DNA of 64,000 nucleotides from Streptomyces malachitofuscus (GTDB lineage: Bacteria > Actinomycetota > Actinomycetes > Streptomycetales > Streptomycetaceae), in contig NZ_BMUF01000017.1 of NCBI RefSeq assembly GCF_014650055.1, positions 109,519 through 173,518 of the forward strand. The letters run 5' to 3'. The notes beneath the pieces were generated by a model. That model ran no database searches and was not told the DNA's origin. It saw nothing but the letters and a program-made list of their open reading frames with translations. A program made the translations under genes and the position numbers. Positions 1-8,242 of the stretch are shown piece after piece; within the stretch, counting starts at the first letter, position 1; every line of letters starts with the position of its first letter.

Positions 1-846
1 CCAAGGGGTGGCCGTCCACTGGGAGTTGGTGGCCACCCACGCCATGTCGCGGCCCGGGAAGACCGAGCCCTGGAAGGTGCCCTGGGCCACCCGGTTGTGG
101 CCGCTGGTGCTGTTGCCGGCCCGGCCGCAGTGGCCGGCCGTGGCGTAACCCTGCTGGGTGCCCTTGGTGACGGGGAAGCCGATCGAGCAGCGGCCGCTGT
201 TGTTGATGTAGTACGCCTCGCCGCCCCGCAGGTCGTACAACGGGCGGGGCCGGTCGGCCGACTTCTCGATCCGGATGAGGGAGCGGTCGACGCCGGCCGC
301 CGCCAGGAGGGCTCGGGCGGCGGCGGGGCGTACCGACCGCACGGTGACCGTGTTGGTGCGGACGTCGACGTACCAGACGGGGGTGTCGGTGGTGTCGTGC
401 CGCTGAGCCGCCCGGTCCAGGCGGGACTTGACCGCGTCCAGGCCGGCCAGGGAGTGGCGTACGACCGTGGCCCGTGCGCCCTGCGCCTCGATGGCCGGTA
501 CGTCACCGGCGTCCGTCGTCGCCACGGTGAGCGTGCCCGACTCGGCGCCGCGCACCCAGGCGCCCGCGAAGTCGGCGCCCAGCGCCGCGCGGAGGCGGCC
601 GGCCGTGGCGCCCGCCTCCGCCTCGTTGACCAGGCGCCGCTCGGCCTGCGCGCGGTCCAGGCCGAGGTCGCGTTCCATGGCGTCGAGGAGGGCGGGCGGG
701 GCGGCGTCCGTACGCAGTGTCCCCGTGGGCGTCGCCGCCGGTCCCGCGCTCGCGGAGCCGCTGAGCCCGGCCACGAGCAGGGCGGCCGTCGCCGCGACGG
801 CGGCGCCCACGGCTCTGGTGCGTCGGGGGAGGTGTCGGTGGAGCAT
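1..846 (-). CDS. Secreted S1-family serine protease, streptogrisin/alpha-lytic type (C-terminus cut by window edge)
   Basis: Extracellular chymotrypsin-fold protease precursor; 282 codons are visible before the window edge. An N-terminal signal peptide (MLHRHLPRRTRAVG, then a hydrophobic stretch ending SGSASA) is followed by a prodomain of about 160 residues with the alpha-lytic protease pro-region style (DRAQAERRLVNEAEAGATAG). The mature part begins near YDLRGGEAYYINNSGRCSIG. The catalytic His is visible in TAGHCGR and the catalytic Asp in GRDMAW. The Ser region lies outside the window. ATG at 846 is preceded by GAGGAG. The family acts as a folding-dependent secreted protease. The substrate cannot be told. 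Confidence 0.9.
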   Translation of the reverse strand, partial: MLHRHLPRRTRAVGAAVAATAALLVAGLSGSASAGPAATPTGTLRTDAAPPALLDAMERDLGLDRAQAERRLVNEAEAGATAGRLRAALGADFAGAWVRGAESGTLTVATTDAGDVPAIEAQGARATVVRHSLAGLDAVKSRLDRAAQRHDTTDTPVWYVDVRTNTVTVRSVRPAAARALLAAAGVDRSLIRIEKSADRPRPLYDLRGGEAYYINNSGRCSIGFPVTKGTQQGYATAGHCGRAGNSTSGHNRVAQGTFQGSVFPGRDMAWVATNSQWTATPW

Positions 847-891
847 GGGGCATCTCCTCGGTTCGGTGGGGAGGTGCCGAAACCGTAGGGA

Positions 892-926
892 GGGCCGGCC
901 GGACGCCATAAGCCGTCGGCCGGCCC
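892..926 (-). terminator. Hairpin between lysR-type gene and protease
   Basis: A perfect 10-bp inverted repeat (GGGCCGGCCG at 892-901, CGGCCGGCCC at 917-926) with a 15-base loop lies between the LysR stop and the protease start, both read leftward. It is a plausible terminator for the LysR gene. No U-tract is evident, which is usual in high-GC actinobacteria. Confidence 0.5.
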
Positions 927-937
927 CCTCCCCGGTG

Positions 938-1885
938 TTATGGAACGGGCTGGGCGGCGCGCCACTCCCGGTAGCTGTCGCTGCGGGCCGCCACGCCCGC
1001 GTGGGCCAGCCGGGCCTGGGCGAGCACCGTGGCCGCGGTCTCCGCCCGCTGCGTCACCCGGTGCCAGCCCAGCAGATGCCGCCAGGTCAGCGGCGTACCC
1101 GTGAGCGGCCGGGTGATGATCCCGGGCGTGTCCGGGAAGGTCGCCCGGCACAGCCCGACGGCCCGGCCGACCTGCACCAGATGGACCAGCGACGCGGTGT
1201 CCGTCTCGTACATCCGGCGCGGGGTGAAGCCGGACCGGGCGCAGGCCGCCGTGAAGCAGTCCCCGAAGCAGCCGTCGCCCGGTACGCAGGCCCATTCCGC
1301 ACCGGCCAGCTCGGCCAGATCGACCTCGCCCGGACGGGCGAGCGCGTGCCCTTCAGGGACCATGACGAACACCGGGTCGACCGCGACCTCCTGCCAGACC
1401 AGGCCCTCCGCGCCGGGCGGCGAGGCCGAGCCGCACGTCCCCGCGAGGGCGAAGTCCAGCCGCCCCTCGGTCAGCAGCCCGGCCAGCTCCCGCTCGGACC
1501 AGGAGGTGCAGGTGGTCACCCGGGCGTCGGGCGTCACATCCGCCAGCCGGTCCACCACGGCGCCGAGCAGCGGGCCGTGGGTGCCGCCCAGCCGGAAGCA
1601 CGCCGTCGCGCGGGAGGTGCGGGCGAACCGGGCCGCCTCCTGCTGCAGTTCGGTCACCGCGGGCAGCACGACCCGGCTGCGCTCCAGTACCAGTTCGCCC
1701 AGCGCGGTGGCCCTTACCCCGTGCCGGCCGCGCTCGAACAGCTCGCCGCCCAGGGCGCGTTCGATGCGCTTGAGCTGTGCGCTCAGCGCGGGCTGCGCGA
1801 GCCCCAGGTCGGTCGCCGCCCGGGTGAGGCTGCCCGCGTCCGCGATCGCCCGGATCGTCTTCAGATGCCGCAACTCCAGCTCCAT
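938..1885 (-). CDS. LysR-family transcriptional regulator
   Basis: A 315-residue protein of normal LysR length. The N-terminal winged helix-turn-helix spans about residues 1-60 (LRHLKTIRAIADAGSLTRAA, then LGLAQPALSAQLKRIERALG). The rest is the periplasmic-binding-like effector domain (VMVPEGHALARPGEVDLAEL). Unlike many LysR genes it has no divergent partner: the upstream TetR gene reads in the same direction 116 bp away, across a 16-bp tandem repeat. The target genes and effector cannot be inferred. The secreted protease downstream on the same strand is only a positional candidate. Confidence 0.88.
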   Translation of the reverse strand: MELELRHLKTIRAIADAGSLTRAATDLGLAQPALSAQLKRIERALGGELFERGRHGVRATALGELVLERSRVVLPAVTELQQEAARFARTSRATACFRLGGTHGPLLGAVVDRLADVTPDARVTTCTSWSERELAGLLTEGRLDFALAGTCGSASPPGAEGLVWQEVAVDPVFVMVPEGHALARPGEVDLAELAGAEWACVPGDGCFGDCFTAACARSGFTPRRMYETDTASLVHLVQVGRAVGLCRATFPDTPGIITRPLTGTPLTWRHLLGWHRVTQRAETAATVLAQARLAHAGVAARSDSYREWRAAQPVP

Positions 1886-1927
1886 GAGGGGAGCTTGCGG
1901 CGTGGGAGGGGCAGGGGCAAGGGGTTG

Positions 1928-1991
1928 GTACGGACCTGCTCCCCTACGGACCCGCTCTCCTGCGGACTTGCTCTCCTACGGACCTGCCTGC
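1928..1991. repeat. Four tandem copies of a 16-bp unit
   Basis: Four consecutive units of the form [G/C]T[A/G]CGGAC[C/T][C/T]GCTC[C/T]C begin at 1928, 1944, 1960 and 1976. The last is slightly diverged. They fill most of the space between the TetR stop and the LysR start. Confidence 0.85.
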
Positions 1992-2001
1992 CGCCCGTTC
2001 G

Positions 2002-2592
2002 TCAGCGCGGGCGGCGCAGACCGTCGACGAGGACACCGGCCAGCCGGCGTGCGTCGTAGTCGGGATCGCTCTCCGCGCCGATGCACAGGTTCCCCACGCC
2101 GCGCATGAGGGTGAGGGCGTCGATGTCGGCGCGGATCTCGCCGGCGGTGATCGCGGAGTCGAGCAGTTCGGCGCAGACGGGCAGGAGGCGGTCGAGGAAG
2201 TAGGCGTGGAGCGCCTCGAAGCCGGAGTGGTCGGAGCGCAGGACGGCGGCGAGGCCGTGCTTGGTGACCAGGAAGTCGACGAAGAGGTCGATCCACTGCC
2301 GCAGGGCGGCGTGCGGGGTCGCGGCGGTGGCCAGGAGGACCGGACCGGCCTCGGCGCAGGCCTCGACCTGGTGCCGGTAGACGGCGATGATCAGGTCCGC
2401 CCGGGTCGGGAAGTGGCGGTAGAGGGTGCCCAGGCCGACTCCGGCCCGGGAGGCGATGTCGCGCACCGGTGCGTCCACGCCCGACGTGACGAAGACCGCG
2501 GCGGCCGCCTCCAGCAGTGTCTCCTTGTTGCGCCGGGCGTCCTTCCGTCGGGTCGGGGCCGCCGGCCCGTTGCCCTCGTCGCTCTGGTTCAC
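2002..2592 (-). CDS. TetR-family repressor, divergent from aldo/keto reductase
   Basis: A 196-residue TetR regulator. The N-terminal DNA-binding domain is clear (ARRNKETLLEAAAAVFVTSG, VRDIASRAGVGLGTLYRHFP). The helical C-terminal part would bind ligand and dimerise. The GTG start at 2592 fits the usual length. The gene is transcribed away from an aldo/keto reductase and LLM oxidoreductase pair, with two near-identical 15-bp palindromes in the shared intergenic region. The most economical reading is local autoregulation and repression of that oxidoreductase pair. The inducer is unknown. Confidence 0.92.
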   Translation of the reverse strand: MNQSDEGNGPAAPTRRKDARRNKETLLEAAAAVFVTSGVDAPVRDIASRAGVGLGTLYRHFPTRADLIIAVYRHQVEACAEAGPVLLATAATPHAALRQWIDLFVDFLVTKHGLAAVLRSDHSGFEALHAYFLDRLLPVCAELLDSAITAGEIRADIDALTLMRGVGNLCIGAESDPDYDARRLAGVLVDGLRRPR

Positions 2593-2667
2593 CGCGTTGT
2601 TCCTCCAGCTCTCGTGCGCTCCCGCATGGTCTCACGCAGGTCCGCGCCCACCTCCAGGCTTGCGAAG

Positions 2668-2714
2668 CGGAACACTGTTCCGTATCGTCGGCGGCGTACC
2701 GGAACATTGTTCCG
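2668..2714. promoter_or_regulatory. Twin palindromic operators, probable TetR sites
   Basis: CGGAACACTGTTCCG at 2668-2682 and CGGAACATTGTTCCG at 2700-2714 are odd-centred perfect palindromes that differ only at the central region. Their centres are 32 bp apart, about three helical turns, so dimers would lie on one face of the DNA. The second ends 21 bp before the aldo/keto reductase ATG, where a repressor would block initiation. Confidence 0.75.
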
Positions 2715-2735
2715 TTTCTTCTGAGGAGACACGTC

Positions 2736-3752
2736 ATGCAGTACCGCACCCTTGGCCGGACCGGCGTACAGGTCAGCTCCCTCGCGCTCGGCGCGATGAA
2801 CTTCGGCGCGATCGGCAGCACCACCCAGGACGAGGCCACGGCCCTCGTCGACATGGCCCTGGAGGCCGGCGTCAACCTCATCGACACCGCCGACTGGTAC
2901 AGCGCGGGGGAGTCGGAGGAGATGGTCGGCAAGGCCATCGCGGGCCGCCGTGACGACATCGTGCTGGCCACGAAGGCCACCATGCCGATGGGGGAGCGCA
3001 ACCGGCAGGGCGGTTCGCGCCGCTGGCTGTTCACCGCGCTGGAGGACAGCCTGCGCCGGCTCGGCGTCGACCACGTCGACCTCTACCAGATGCACCGCTG
3101 GGACCCGGCCACCAGCGACGAGGAGACCCTGTCGGCCCTGACCGACCTCCAGCGCGCCGGGAAGATCCGCTACTTCGGCTCCTCCACCTTCCCCGCGTAC
3201 CGCATCGTGCAGGCGCAGTGGGCCGCCCGTGAGCTGCGGCTGAGCCGCTACGTCACCGAGCAGCCCAGCTACTCCATCCTGCAGCGCGGCATCGAGGCGC
3301 ACGTCCTGCCCGTCACCCAGGAGTACGGCCTCGGCGTGCTCGCGTGGAGTCCGCTGGCCTCCGGCTGGCTGTCGGGTGCGGTCCGCAGGGGCCGGGACGT
3401 CACCACCCACCGCTCGACGGTCCTGCCGGACCGTTTCGACCCCTCGCTCCCCGCCAACCAGGCCCGCCTCGACGCCGTCGAGGCGCTGGCCACGGTCGCC
3501 GACGAAGCCGGTCTGACGATGATCCAGCTGGCGCTCGGCTTCGTGACCGCGCACCCGGGCGTGACCAGCGCGCTCATCGGTCCGCGCACGCCGGACCATC
3601 TGCGGGCGCAGCTCGCCGCCGCGGACACCGTGCTCCCCGCCGACGTGCTCGACGCGATCGACGGGATCGTCGCGCCCGGCGTCGACCTGGCCGCGCACGA
3701 GAAGTTCGACACGCCGCCCGCGCTGCTCGACGCGTCACTGCGCCGGCGCTGA
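2736..3752 (+). CDS. Aldo/keto reductase
   Basis: A 338-residue NAD(P)H-dependent oxidoreductase of the aldo/keto reductase superfamily, TIM barrel. The family tetrad is visible: Asp and Tyr in LIDTADWYSAGESEEMVG, Lys in VLATKATMP, His in YQMHRWDP. The C-terminal nucleotide-binding part is seen in ALIGPRTPDHLRAQL. ATG at 2736 has GAGGAG nearby upstream and gives the start MQYRTLGRTGVQVS typical of the family. The open frame further upstream runs through the operators and is ignored. It is followed 22 bp later by a flavin or F420 oxidoreductase, probably co-transcribed and under the divergent TetR protein. The substrate is unknown. Confidence 0.93.
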   Translation: MQYRTLGRTGVQVSSLALGAMNFGAIGSTTQDEATALVDMALEAGVNLIDTADWYSAGESEEMVGKAIAGRRDDIVLATKATMPMGERNRQGGSRRWLFTALEDSLRRLGVDHVDLYQMHRWDPATSDEETLSALTDLQRAGKIRYFGSSTFPAYRIVQAQWAARELRLSRYVTEQPSYSILQRGIEAHVLPVTQEYGLGVLAWSPLASGWLSGAVRRGRDVTTHRSTVLPDRFDPSLPANQARLDAVEALATVADEAGLTMIQLALGFVTAHPGVTSALIGPRTPDHLRAQLAAADTVLPADVLDAIDGIVAPGVDLAAHEKFDTPPALLDASLRRR

Positions 3753-3774
3753 CCGTTCGGAGGTTCTCCAGCCC

Positions 3775-4674
3775 ATGCCGACCACACCCCGACCGCGTTT
3801 CGGGATCATGACCGCCCCCACGCAGGTCGCCTACCACGACATCCTGCGCGTCTGGCGCGAGGCGGACACCGTCCCGGAGATCGAGCACGCCTGGCTGTTC
3901 GACCACCTCATGCCCATCTTCGGCGACCCGCAGGGACCGACGTACGAGGGCTGGACGCTGCTCTCGGCCCTCGCGGCACAGACCCGGCGGCTGCGGCTGG
4001 GCGTGATGGTGACCAGCAACCGGTTCCGGCCGCCGGCGCTGCTCGCCAAGATCGCGACGACCGTCGACATCGTCTCCGGCGGACGGCTCGACCTCGGCAT
4101 CGGCGTCGGCTCCCGGCCGCACCCGGCCCAGGCCTGGCGCGAGTACCCGGCGCACGGCCTGCCCTTCCAGCCCCCGGCGCAGGCGGTGGAGAGCCTCGCC
4201 GAGGCCTGCACGGTGATCAAGCGGCTGTGGACCGAGGAGGAACCCTTCGACTTCCACGGCGCCCACCACCACCTCACCGGGGCCTTCGGCAGCCCGAAGC
4301 CGGTGCAGCGGCCCCACCCGCCGATCCTCGTCGGCGGCCGCTCCGCGGCGACGCTGCGCGTGGTCGCCGAGCACGCGGACCTGTGGAACATCCCGGGCGG
4401 CGACATCGACGACGTGGTCCGCCGCAGCGCCCTGCTGGACCGCTACTGCGCGGACATCGGCCGCGACCCGGCCTCCATCGTCCGCTCGATCCACCTGCCC
4501 GTCGACTACGACCGGCCCGCCGAAACGATCGTGGCGATCCGCGAGGCGATCGACGCGGGTTTCGGGCACATGGTCCTCGGGCTGGGAGCGCCGTATCCCG
4601 TGGGCGTGGCGCGGTGGGTCGCCGACGAGCTCATCCGTACCTCTCAGGGGAACGATCGCGTGCACGGGTATTGA
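3775..4674 (+). CDS. LLM-class (luciferase-like) oxidoreductase, probably F420-dependent
   Basis: A 299-residue luciferase-like monooxygenase-superfamily protein. Recognisable parts are the N-terminal FGIMTAPTQVAYHDILRVWR, the core LGVMVTSNRFRPPALLAKIA, VDIVSGGRLDLGIGVGSRPH and PILVGGRSAATLRVVAEHAD. In actinobacteria this subfamily commonly uses coenzyme F420 rather than FMN, but the cofactor is an inference. ATG at 3775 is preceded by CGGAGG. It lies 22 bp after the aldo/keto reductase and likely shares its promoter. Confidence 0.88.
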   Translation: MPTTPRPRFGIMTAPTQVAYHDILRVWREADTVPEIEHAWLFDHLMPIFGDPQGPTYEGWTLLSALAAQTRRLRLGVMVTSNRFRPPALLAKIATTVDIVSGGRLDLGIGVGSRPHPAQAWREYPAHGLPFQPPAQAVESLAEACTVIKRLWTEEEPFDFHGAHHHLTGAFGSPKPVQRPHPPILVGGRSAATLRVVAEHADLWNIPGGDIDDVVRRSALLDRYCADIGRDPASIVRSIHLPVDYDRPAETIVAIREAIDAGFGHMVLGLGAPYPVGVARWVADELIRTSQGNDRVHGY

Positions 4675-4712
4675 CGCACCGCTCGGCCGAACCGTACGGT
4701 CCGCCCATCCCT

Positions 4713-4740
4713 AATGTTTCGAATCTCACTTCGAAACATT
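4713..4740. promoter_or_regulatory. Inverted-repeat operator upstream of xylanase
   Basis: A perfect 11-bp inverted repeat, AATGTTTCGAA and TTCGAAACATT, is separated by 6 bases and ends 31 bp before the xylanase ATG. TTCGAAA-containing repeats are known upstream of Streptomyces xylanase genes and are read by LacI-family sugar regulators. The assignment to a specific regulator is inference. Confidence 0.7.
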
Positions 4741-4771
4741 CGAGAACGACGATGGGAATGAGACTCCCCGC

Positions 4772-5929
4772 ATGAGATCCATTCGTTTCGCCACCGTGGC
4801 CGTCGCCACCGCCGCACTCACCCTGCCGCTGACGGCGGGCAGCGCCACCGCCGACCCGGCGGACGGCCGGAAGGCCGCACCGCACTCCCACGCCAAGTTC
4901 GACCGGCTGCGCGCGGCCGCTCCCGAGGGCTTCGTCGTGGGCACCGCCGTGGCCGGCGGCGGCCACCACCTGGAGCAGGACTACCCCGACCCCTTCACGC
5001 ACGACAGGGAGTACCGGAAGATCCTGGGACGCCAGTTCAGCTCGGTCTCCCCCGAGAACCAGATGAAGTGGGAGTTCATCCACCCCGAGCAGGACCGCTA
5101 CGACTTCGGACAGGCCGACGCCATCGTCGAGTTCGCCAAGCGCAACAAGCAGGTCGTGCGCGGCCACACCCTGCTGTGGCACAGCCAGAACCCGGCGTGG
5201 CTGGAGGAGGGCGACTTCTCCGAGGAGGAGCTGCGCACCATCCTGCGCGAGCACATCACCACCGTCGTCGGCCGCTACGCCGGCAAGATCCAGCAGTGGG
5301 ACGTCGCCAACGAGATCTTCGACGACCAGGGCAACCTGCGGACCCAGGACAACATCTGGATCCGCGAACTCGGTCCGGGCATCGTCGCCGACGCCTTCCG
5401 CTGGGCCCACGAGGCCGACCCGAAGGCCAAGCTGTTCTTCAACGACTACAACGTCGAGGGCGTCAACGCCAAGAGCGACGCCTACTACGCCCTCGTCCAG
5501 GACCTGCTGGAACAGGGCGTGCCCGTGGACGGCTTCTCCGTGCAGGGACACCTGAGCACGCGCTACGGCTTCCCGGGCGACCTCGAGGACAACCTGCGCC
5601 GGTTCGACGCGCTCGGCCTGGAGACCGCCATCACCGAGCTGGACGTGCGCATGGACCTGCCGGAGAGCGGGGTGCCCACCAAGGCGCAGGAGCGGCAGCA
5701 GGCCGACTACTACCAGCGGATGCTGGAGGCCTGTCTGGCCGTCGACGGCTGCAACTCGTTCACCATCTGGGGCTTCACCGACAAGTACTCCTGGGTGCCG
5801 GTGTTCTTCGAGGGCGAGGGCTTCGCCACCGTCATGACCGACGACTTCAAGCGCAAGCCCGCCTTCTACGCCCTGCGGGACTCGCTGAAGCAGGCGGCCC
5901 GGGAGGAGGACTGCAAGAAGCACCGGTAG
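4772..5929 (+). CDS. Secreted endo-1,4-beta-xylanase, glycoside hydrolase family 10
   Basis: A 385-residue secreted GH10 enzyme that hydrolyses internal beta-1,4 links of xylan. A signal peptide spans residues 1-27, ending GSATA before DP. The barrel shows SVSPENQMKWEFIHP, VVRGHTLLWHSQNPAW, the acid/base Glu181 in WDVANEIF, LFFNDYNVEG, and the nucleophile Glu289 in AITELDVRMD. There is no linker or carbohydrate-binding module: the protein ends soon after the barrel at CKKHR. The ATG at 4772 has little Shine-Dalgarno sequence. The last 44 codons plus the downstream terminator are copied at 11071-11287. Regulation is probably through the inverted repeat just upstream. Confidence 0.95.
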   Translation: MRSIRFATVAVATAALTLPLTAGSATADPADGRKAAPHSHAKFDRLRAAAPEGFVVGTAVAGGGHHLEQDYPDPFTHDREYRKILGRQFSSVSPENQMKWEFIHPEQDRYDFGQADAIVEFAKRNKQVVRGHTLLWHSQNPAWLEEGDFSEEELRTILREHITTVVGRYAGKIQQWDVANEIFDDQGNLRTQDNIWIRELGPGIVADAFRWAHEADPKAKLFFNDYNVEGVNAKSDAYYALVQDLLEQGVPVDGFSVQGHLSTRYGFPGDLEDNLRRFDALGLETAITELDVRMDLPESGVPTKAQERQQADYYQRMLEACLAVDGCNSFTIWGFTDKYSWVPVFFEGEGFATVMTDDFKRKPAFYALRDSLKQAAREEDCKKHR

Positions 5930-6010
5930 GACCGGCATCCGCCCCCGGCACGGCAGCACGTCACCGTCCGGGGGCGGCCCCCTCCTGGCCCGCGGGTCTC
6001 ACACCTTGCG
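5795..6010. repeat. Left copy of ~216-bp direct repeat (xylanase 3' end)
   Basis: This covers xylanase codons 342-385, the stop, the terminator hairpin and the last codons of a convergent methyltransferase gene. It matches 11071-11287 with four substitutions and one single-G indel by eye. Together the two copies bracket the toxin/immunity-like cassette at 6013-10806. Confidence 0.93.
5939..5977 (+). terminator. Xylanase terminator hairpin
   Basis: CCGCCCCCGG (5939-5948) pairs with CCGGGGGCGG (5968-5977), a 10-bp stem 10 bases after the xylanase stop. The same structure is carried in the second repeat copy, where it would separate the xylanase remnant from the convergent methyltransferase. 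Confidence 0.6.
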
Positions 6011-6012
6011 GC

Positions 6013-6564
6013 TCACCAGATGCCTTCGGCGACCTCGTCGAGGACGAGGGCCCACTGTGACTGTTCGTCCTCGAAGGGAAGGGGATCGAAGGCCTCGATC
6101 CGCGTACGCAACCGGTCCAGCCGCTCGTCGACGCCGTCCGCGTCGTCCGCATCCTGCTCGAACCGCTGGAAGAGCAGCAGGGCGTGGACGAGGGACTCGA
6201 CGTCGCGGTGCAGCTGCGTGTAGGCGTCCAAGGGCTCGCCCTCCCCGAACGCGTACACCTTTCCGTTCTCCGGGTCGAGGGCGAGGAGCGAGGCGGCGAA
6301 GTGGGCCAGCACCAGCCAGGTGCGGCACTCCTCCGGCAGGCTGCCGTCCTCGGGTCCGAACCACTCCGCCAGGTCGACCGACTCCTCCTGACCGACGGCG
6401 GCCTTCGACATGAAGTACGTAGCGTCCGGAAGGCCCACCCCGCTGAGGAAGTCCGCCGTGCGGGAGTCGAGACGGTTGCTCGGGCCGTCGTGGCGGGGGA
6501 AGTACACGACACCGGTCAGGCCGAACGCGCTGACCAGTTCGTCTGGGGAGACTGCGAAACGCAT
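6013..6564 (-). CDS. SUKH-4 family immunity protein
   Basis: A 183-residue single-domain protein of the SUKH-4 type, judged by the layout: an N-terminal SPDELVSAFG segment, RTADFLSGVGLPDATYF, a mid-region LVLAHFAASLLALDPENGKVY, and a late helical part (TQLHRDVESLVHALLLFQRF). SUKH domains typically bind and neutralise nuclease or deaminase toxins encoded next door. The gene lies 37 bp downstream of the WXG100-like deaminase-toxin gene on the same strand, which is the classic toxin-immunity order. It is the last gene of the cassette and stops 2 bp from the left direct repeat. The cognate pairing is inference from position. Confidence 0.8.
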   Translation of the reverse strand: MRFAVSPDELVSAFGLTGVVYFPRHDGPSNRLDSRTADFLSGVGLPDATYFMSKAAVGQEESVDLAEWFGPEDGSLPEECRTWLVLAHFAASLLALDPENGKVYAFGEGEPLDAYTQLHRDVESLVHALLLFQRFEQDADDADGVDERLDRLRTRIEAFDPLPFEDEQSQWALVLDEVAEGIW

Positions 6565-6601
6565 GGGGTACCTTCGTGCTTCGTCGCGGACGGGGCCGAT
6601 G

Positions 6602-8125
6602 CTATCGGCCGTGTGACTCCTGGAGCTCCTTCATGTAGCGCTGGTGCTCAATGTCCCGGCGGTGCCGCGGGACCGTCTGGTCGTAGTCGTTCGTGTGGTG
6701 GACCGTCCTCGCCTCGGGGAAGTGCCGGTCCAGCCAGCGGTCACAGCTGGGTTTGAGCTGGCAGGGTTCCCGCTCCGTGAAGACCTCCTTGAGGCCCGAC
6801 TGATTCCCGTTGTGCAGCAGCGGATAGCCGATGGAACGTTCGGAGTGCATGCTCTTCTCGCTGTAGCCGACGAGGATGCTTTCCCCCCGGCCGTCCGGGT
6901 CGACGTACCGGCCCGCGGCGTAGTTGTTCCCGCTGTAGTCGTCGCGGGCGTAGCGGGCGAGCTGGGTGGCCTGCCCCAGTTCGTCCGCGTAGGGATCGAC
7001 CTTGGTCGACTGCACCCTGCCGGTGTGGGTGTTGGGTACCGCCGTGTCCGCCTGGTCGCGCCGGGTCTCCGGTCGCCAGGCCTTGCCGTTGTCGAGGACG
7101 CCGTCCAGGCGGTCCTTGTCGGTGCTGTCGAGGCGGTGCAGTTGGCCGTCGGCGTCCAAGCGCTGGACGGTGCCGTCGGTGCTCAGCAGATAGGTCCGGA
7201 CGTCCTCGCACTCCTCGACGTCCCGTTTTGTCCTGCGTTCCCGGTCCTTGTGGTCCTTCCCGCTCTTGCCGATGTCGCCGCCGTGCTTGTCGAGCACGTC
7301 GAGCGTTTCGTCGACCTTCTTGTCGACGGCGTCCTCGCACTTGTCCATGACGGTGGCGAGTTTGTGGAAGCGGCTGTCCTTCTTGACGGAACTGCGGCGG
7401 GTGGCGCCCCCGGTCTTGTGGTCGCCCTTCTTCTTGTCGAAGTTCTCGCGGGTGGTGCCGTAGTCACCGGCGGCCCGGTCGAAGTCGTCGAACTCGATGG
7501 CCAGGTCGTATGCCAGATCGGAGCCGCCCGGAGCGTACCGGGACAGGTCCTCGTCACCGGTGTCAAGGCGGTCGGTGAAGACGTCTTCGATCTTCCCGAG
7601 GATCTTGGCCTCGATCCTCTCGGTGACGACCTTGGTGATCTCTCCGACCGCGTAGTCGATGGCCTCGTGGAGGGCGATGCGGCAGGCGGCCACCGCGGCC
7701 GCGCTCAGCACGCCGCTTGCGCCGAAGGTGAAGAACATCCCGATGACTCCCGCAGTTGCGGTGACCGCGGTGGCGGAGAGCTCGGCGATACAGGCGATCT
7801 TGCAGCCCTCAATGAAGCCGGCGCAGTCGTCGAGCGCTCCGGCCAGTTCGTCGAGGGCGCCCGCGAACGTGGTGAGGTCCTTGGTCGTGAGCCGGCCCCA
7901 CCGGCGGTCGATCGCGTCGACGGTCTTGCCCTTGCTGCGGCCCCCGACGATGTGCGCGCAGGCCTTGTTGCCGTCGGTGATGACGTCCCGTATGCCGTCG
8001 GCGAGGTTGCGGTAGTCCTTGGCCGAGGCGCGCACCTCGTCCTCGTCGATCTGGGGCCACTGCACGCCGACCAGCTCAAGTACCTCGACGAGTTCGTCGG
8101 GCAGCTTCATCCCCATGCGCCGCAT
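6602..8125 (-). CDS. WXG100-like polymorphic toxin with C-terminal deaminase-type domain
   Basis: A 507-residue probable type VII-secreted toxin. The N-terminus (MGMKLPDELVEVLELVGVQW, then WGRLTTKDLTTFAGALDEL) is the WXG100-like module found at the head of many Streptomyces polymorphic toxins. Residues about 108-150 are hydrophobic. A charged, Lys/Asp-rich linker runs to about residue 330. The C-terminal ~120 residues carry deaminase zinc-site signatures: His427-x-Glu429 in SMHSERS and Pro454-Cys455 with Cys461 in REPCQLKPSCDRWL. This suggests a nucleic-acid or nucleotide deaminase, perhaps of the XOO_2897-like clade, but the clade call is uncertain. The start could be Met1, Met4 or Met6. A SUKH-4 gene follows 37 bp later. 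Confidence 0.8.
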   Translation of the reverse strand: MRRMGMKLPDELVEVLELVGVQWPQIDEDEVRASAKDYRNLADGIRDVITDGNKACAHIVGGRSKGKTVDAIDRRWGRLTTKDLTTFAGALDELAGALDDCAGFIEGCKIACIAELSATAVTATAGVIGMFFTFGASGVLSAAAVAACRIALHEAIDYAVGEITKVVTERIEAKILGKIEDVFTDRLDTGDEDLSRYAPGGSDLAYDLAIEFDDFDRAAGDYGTTRENFDKKKGDHKTGGATRRSSVKKDSRFHKLATVMDKCEDAVDKKVDETLDVLDKHGGDIGKSGKDHKDRERRTKRDVEECEDVRTYLLSTDGTVQRLDADGQLHRLDSTDKDRLDGVLDNGKAWRPETRRDQADTAVPNTHTGRVQSTKVDPYADELGQATQLARYARDDYSGNNYAAGRYVDPDGRGESILVGYSEKSMHSERSIGYPLLHNGNQSGLKEVFTEREPCQLKPSCDRWLDRHFPEARTVHHTNDYDQTVPRHRRDIEHQRYMKELQESHGR

Positions 8126-8242
8126 CCCCCCCCGGTGATCAGCCCCCTACCTTTGCGATCGAGTGAGTGTTCGTCAATCCCGCATGTGTGCGCCCATGGT
8201 GGCCGCCGTGGGGATCCTGTGCGGGACGTGATGGGCCACCCG

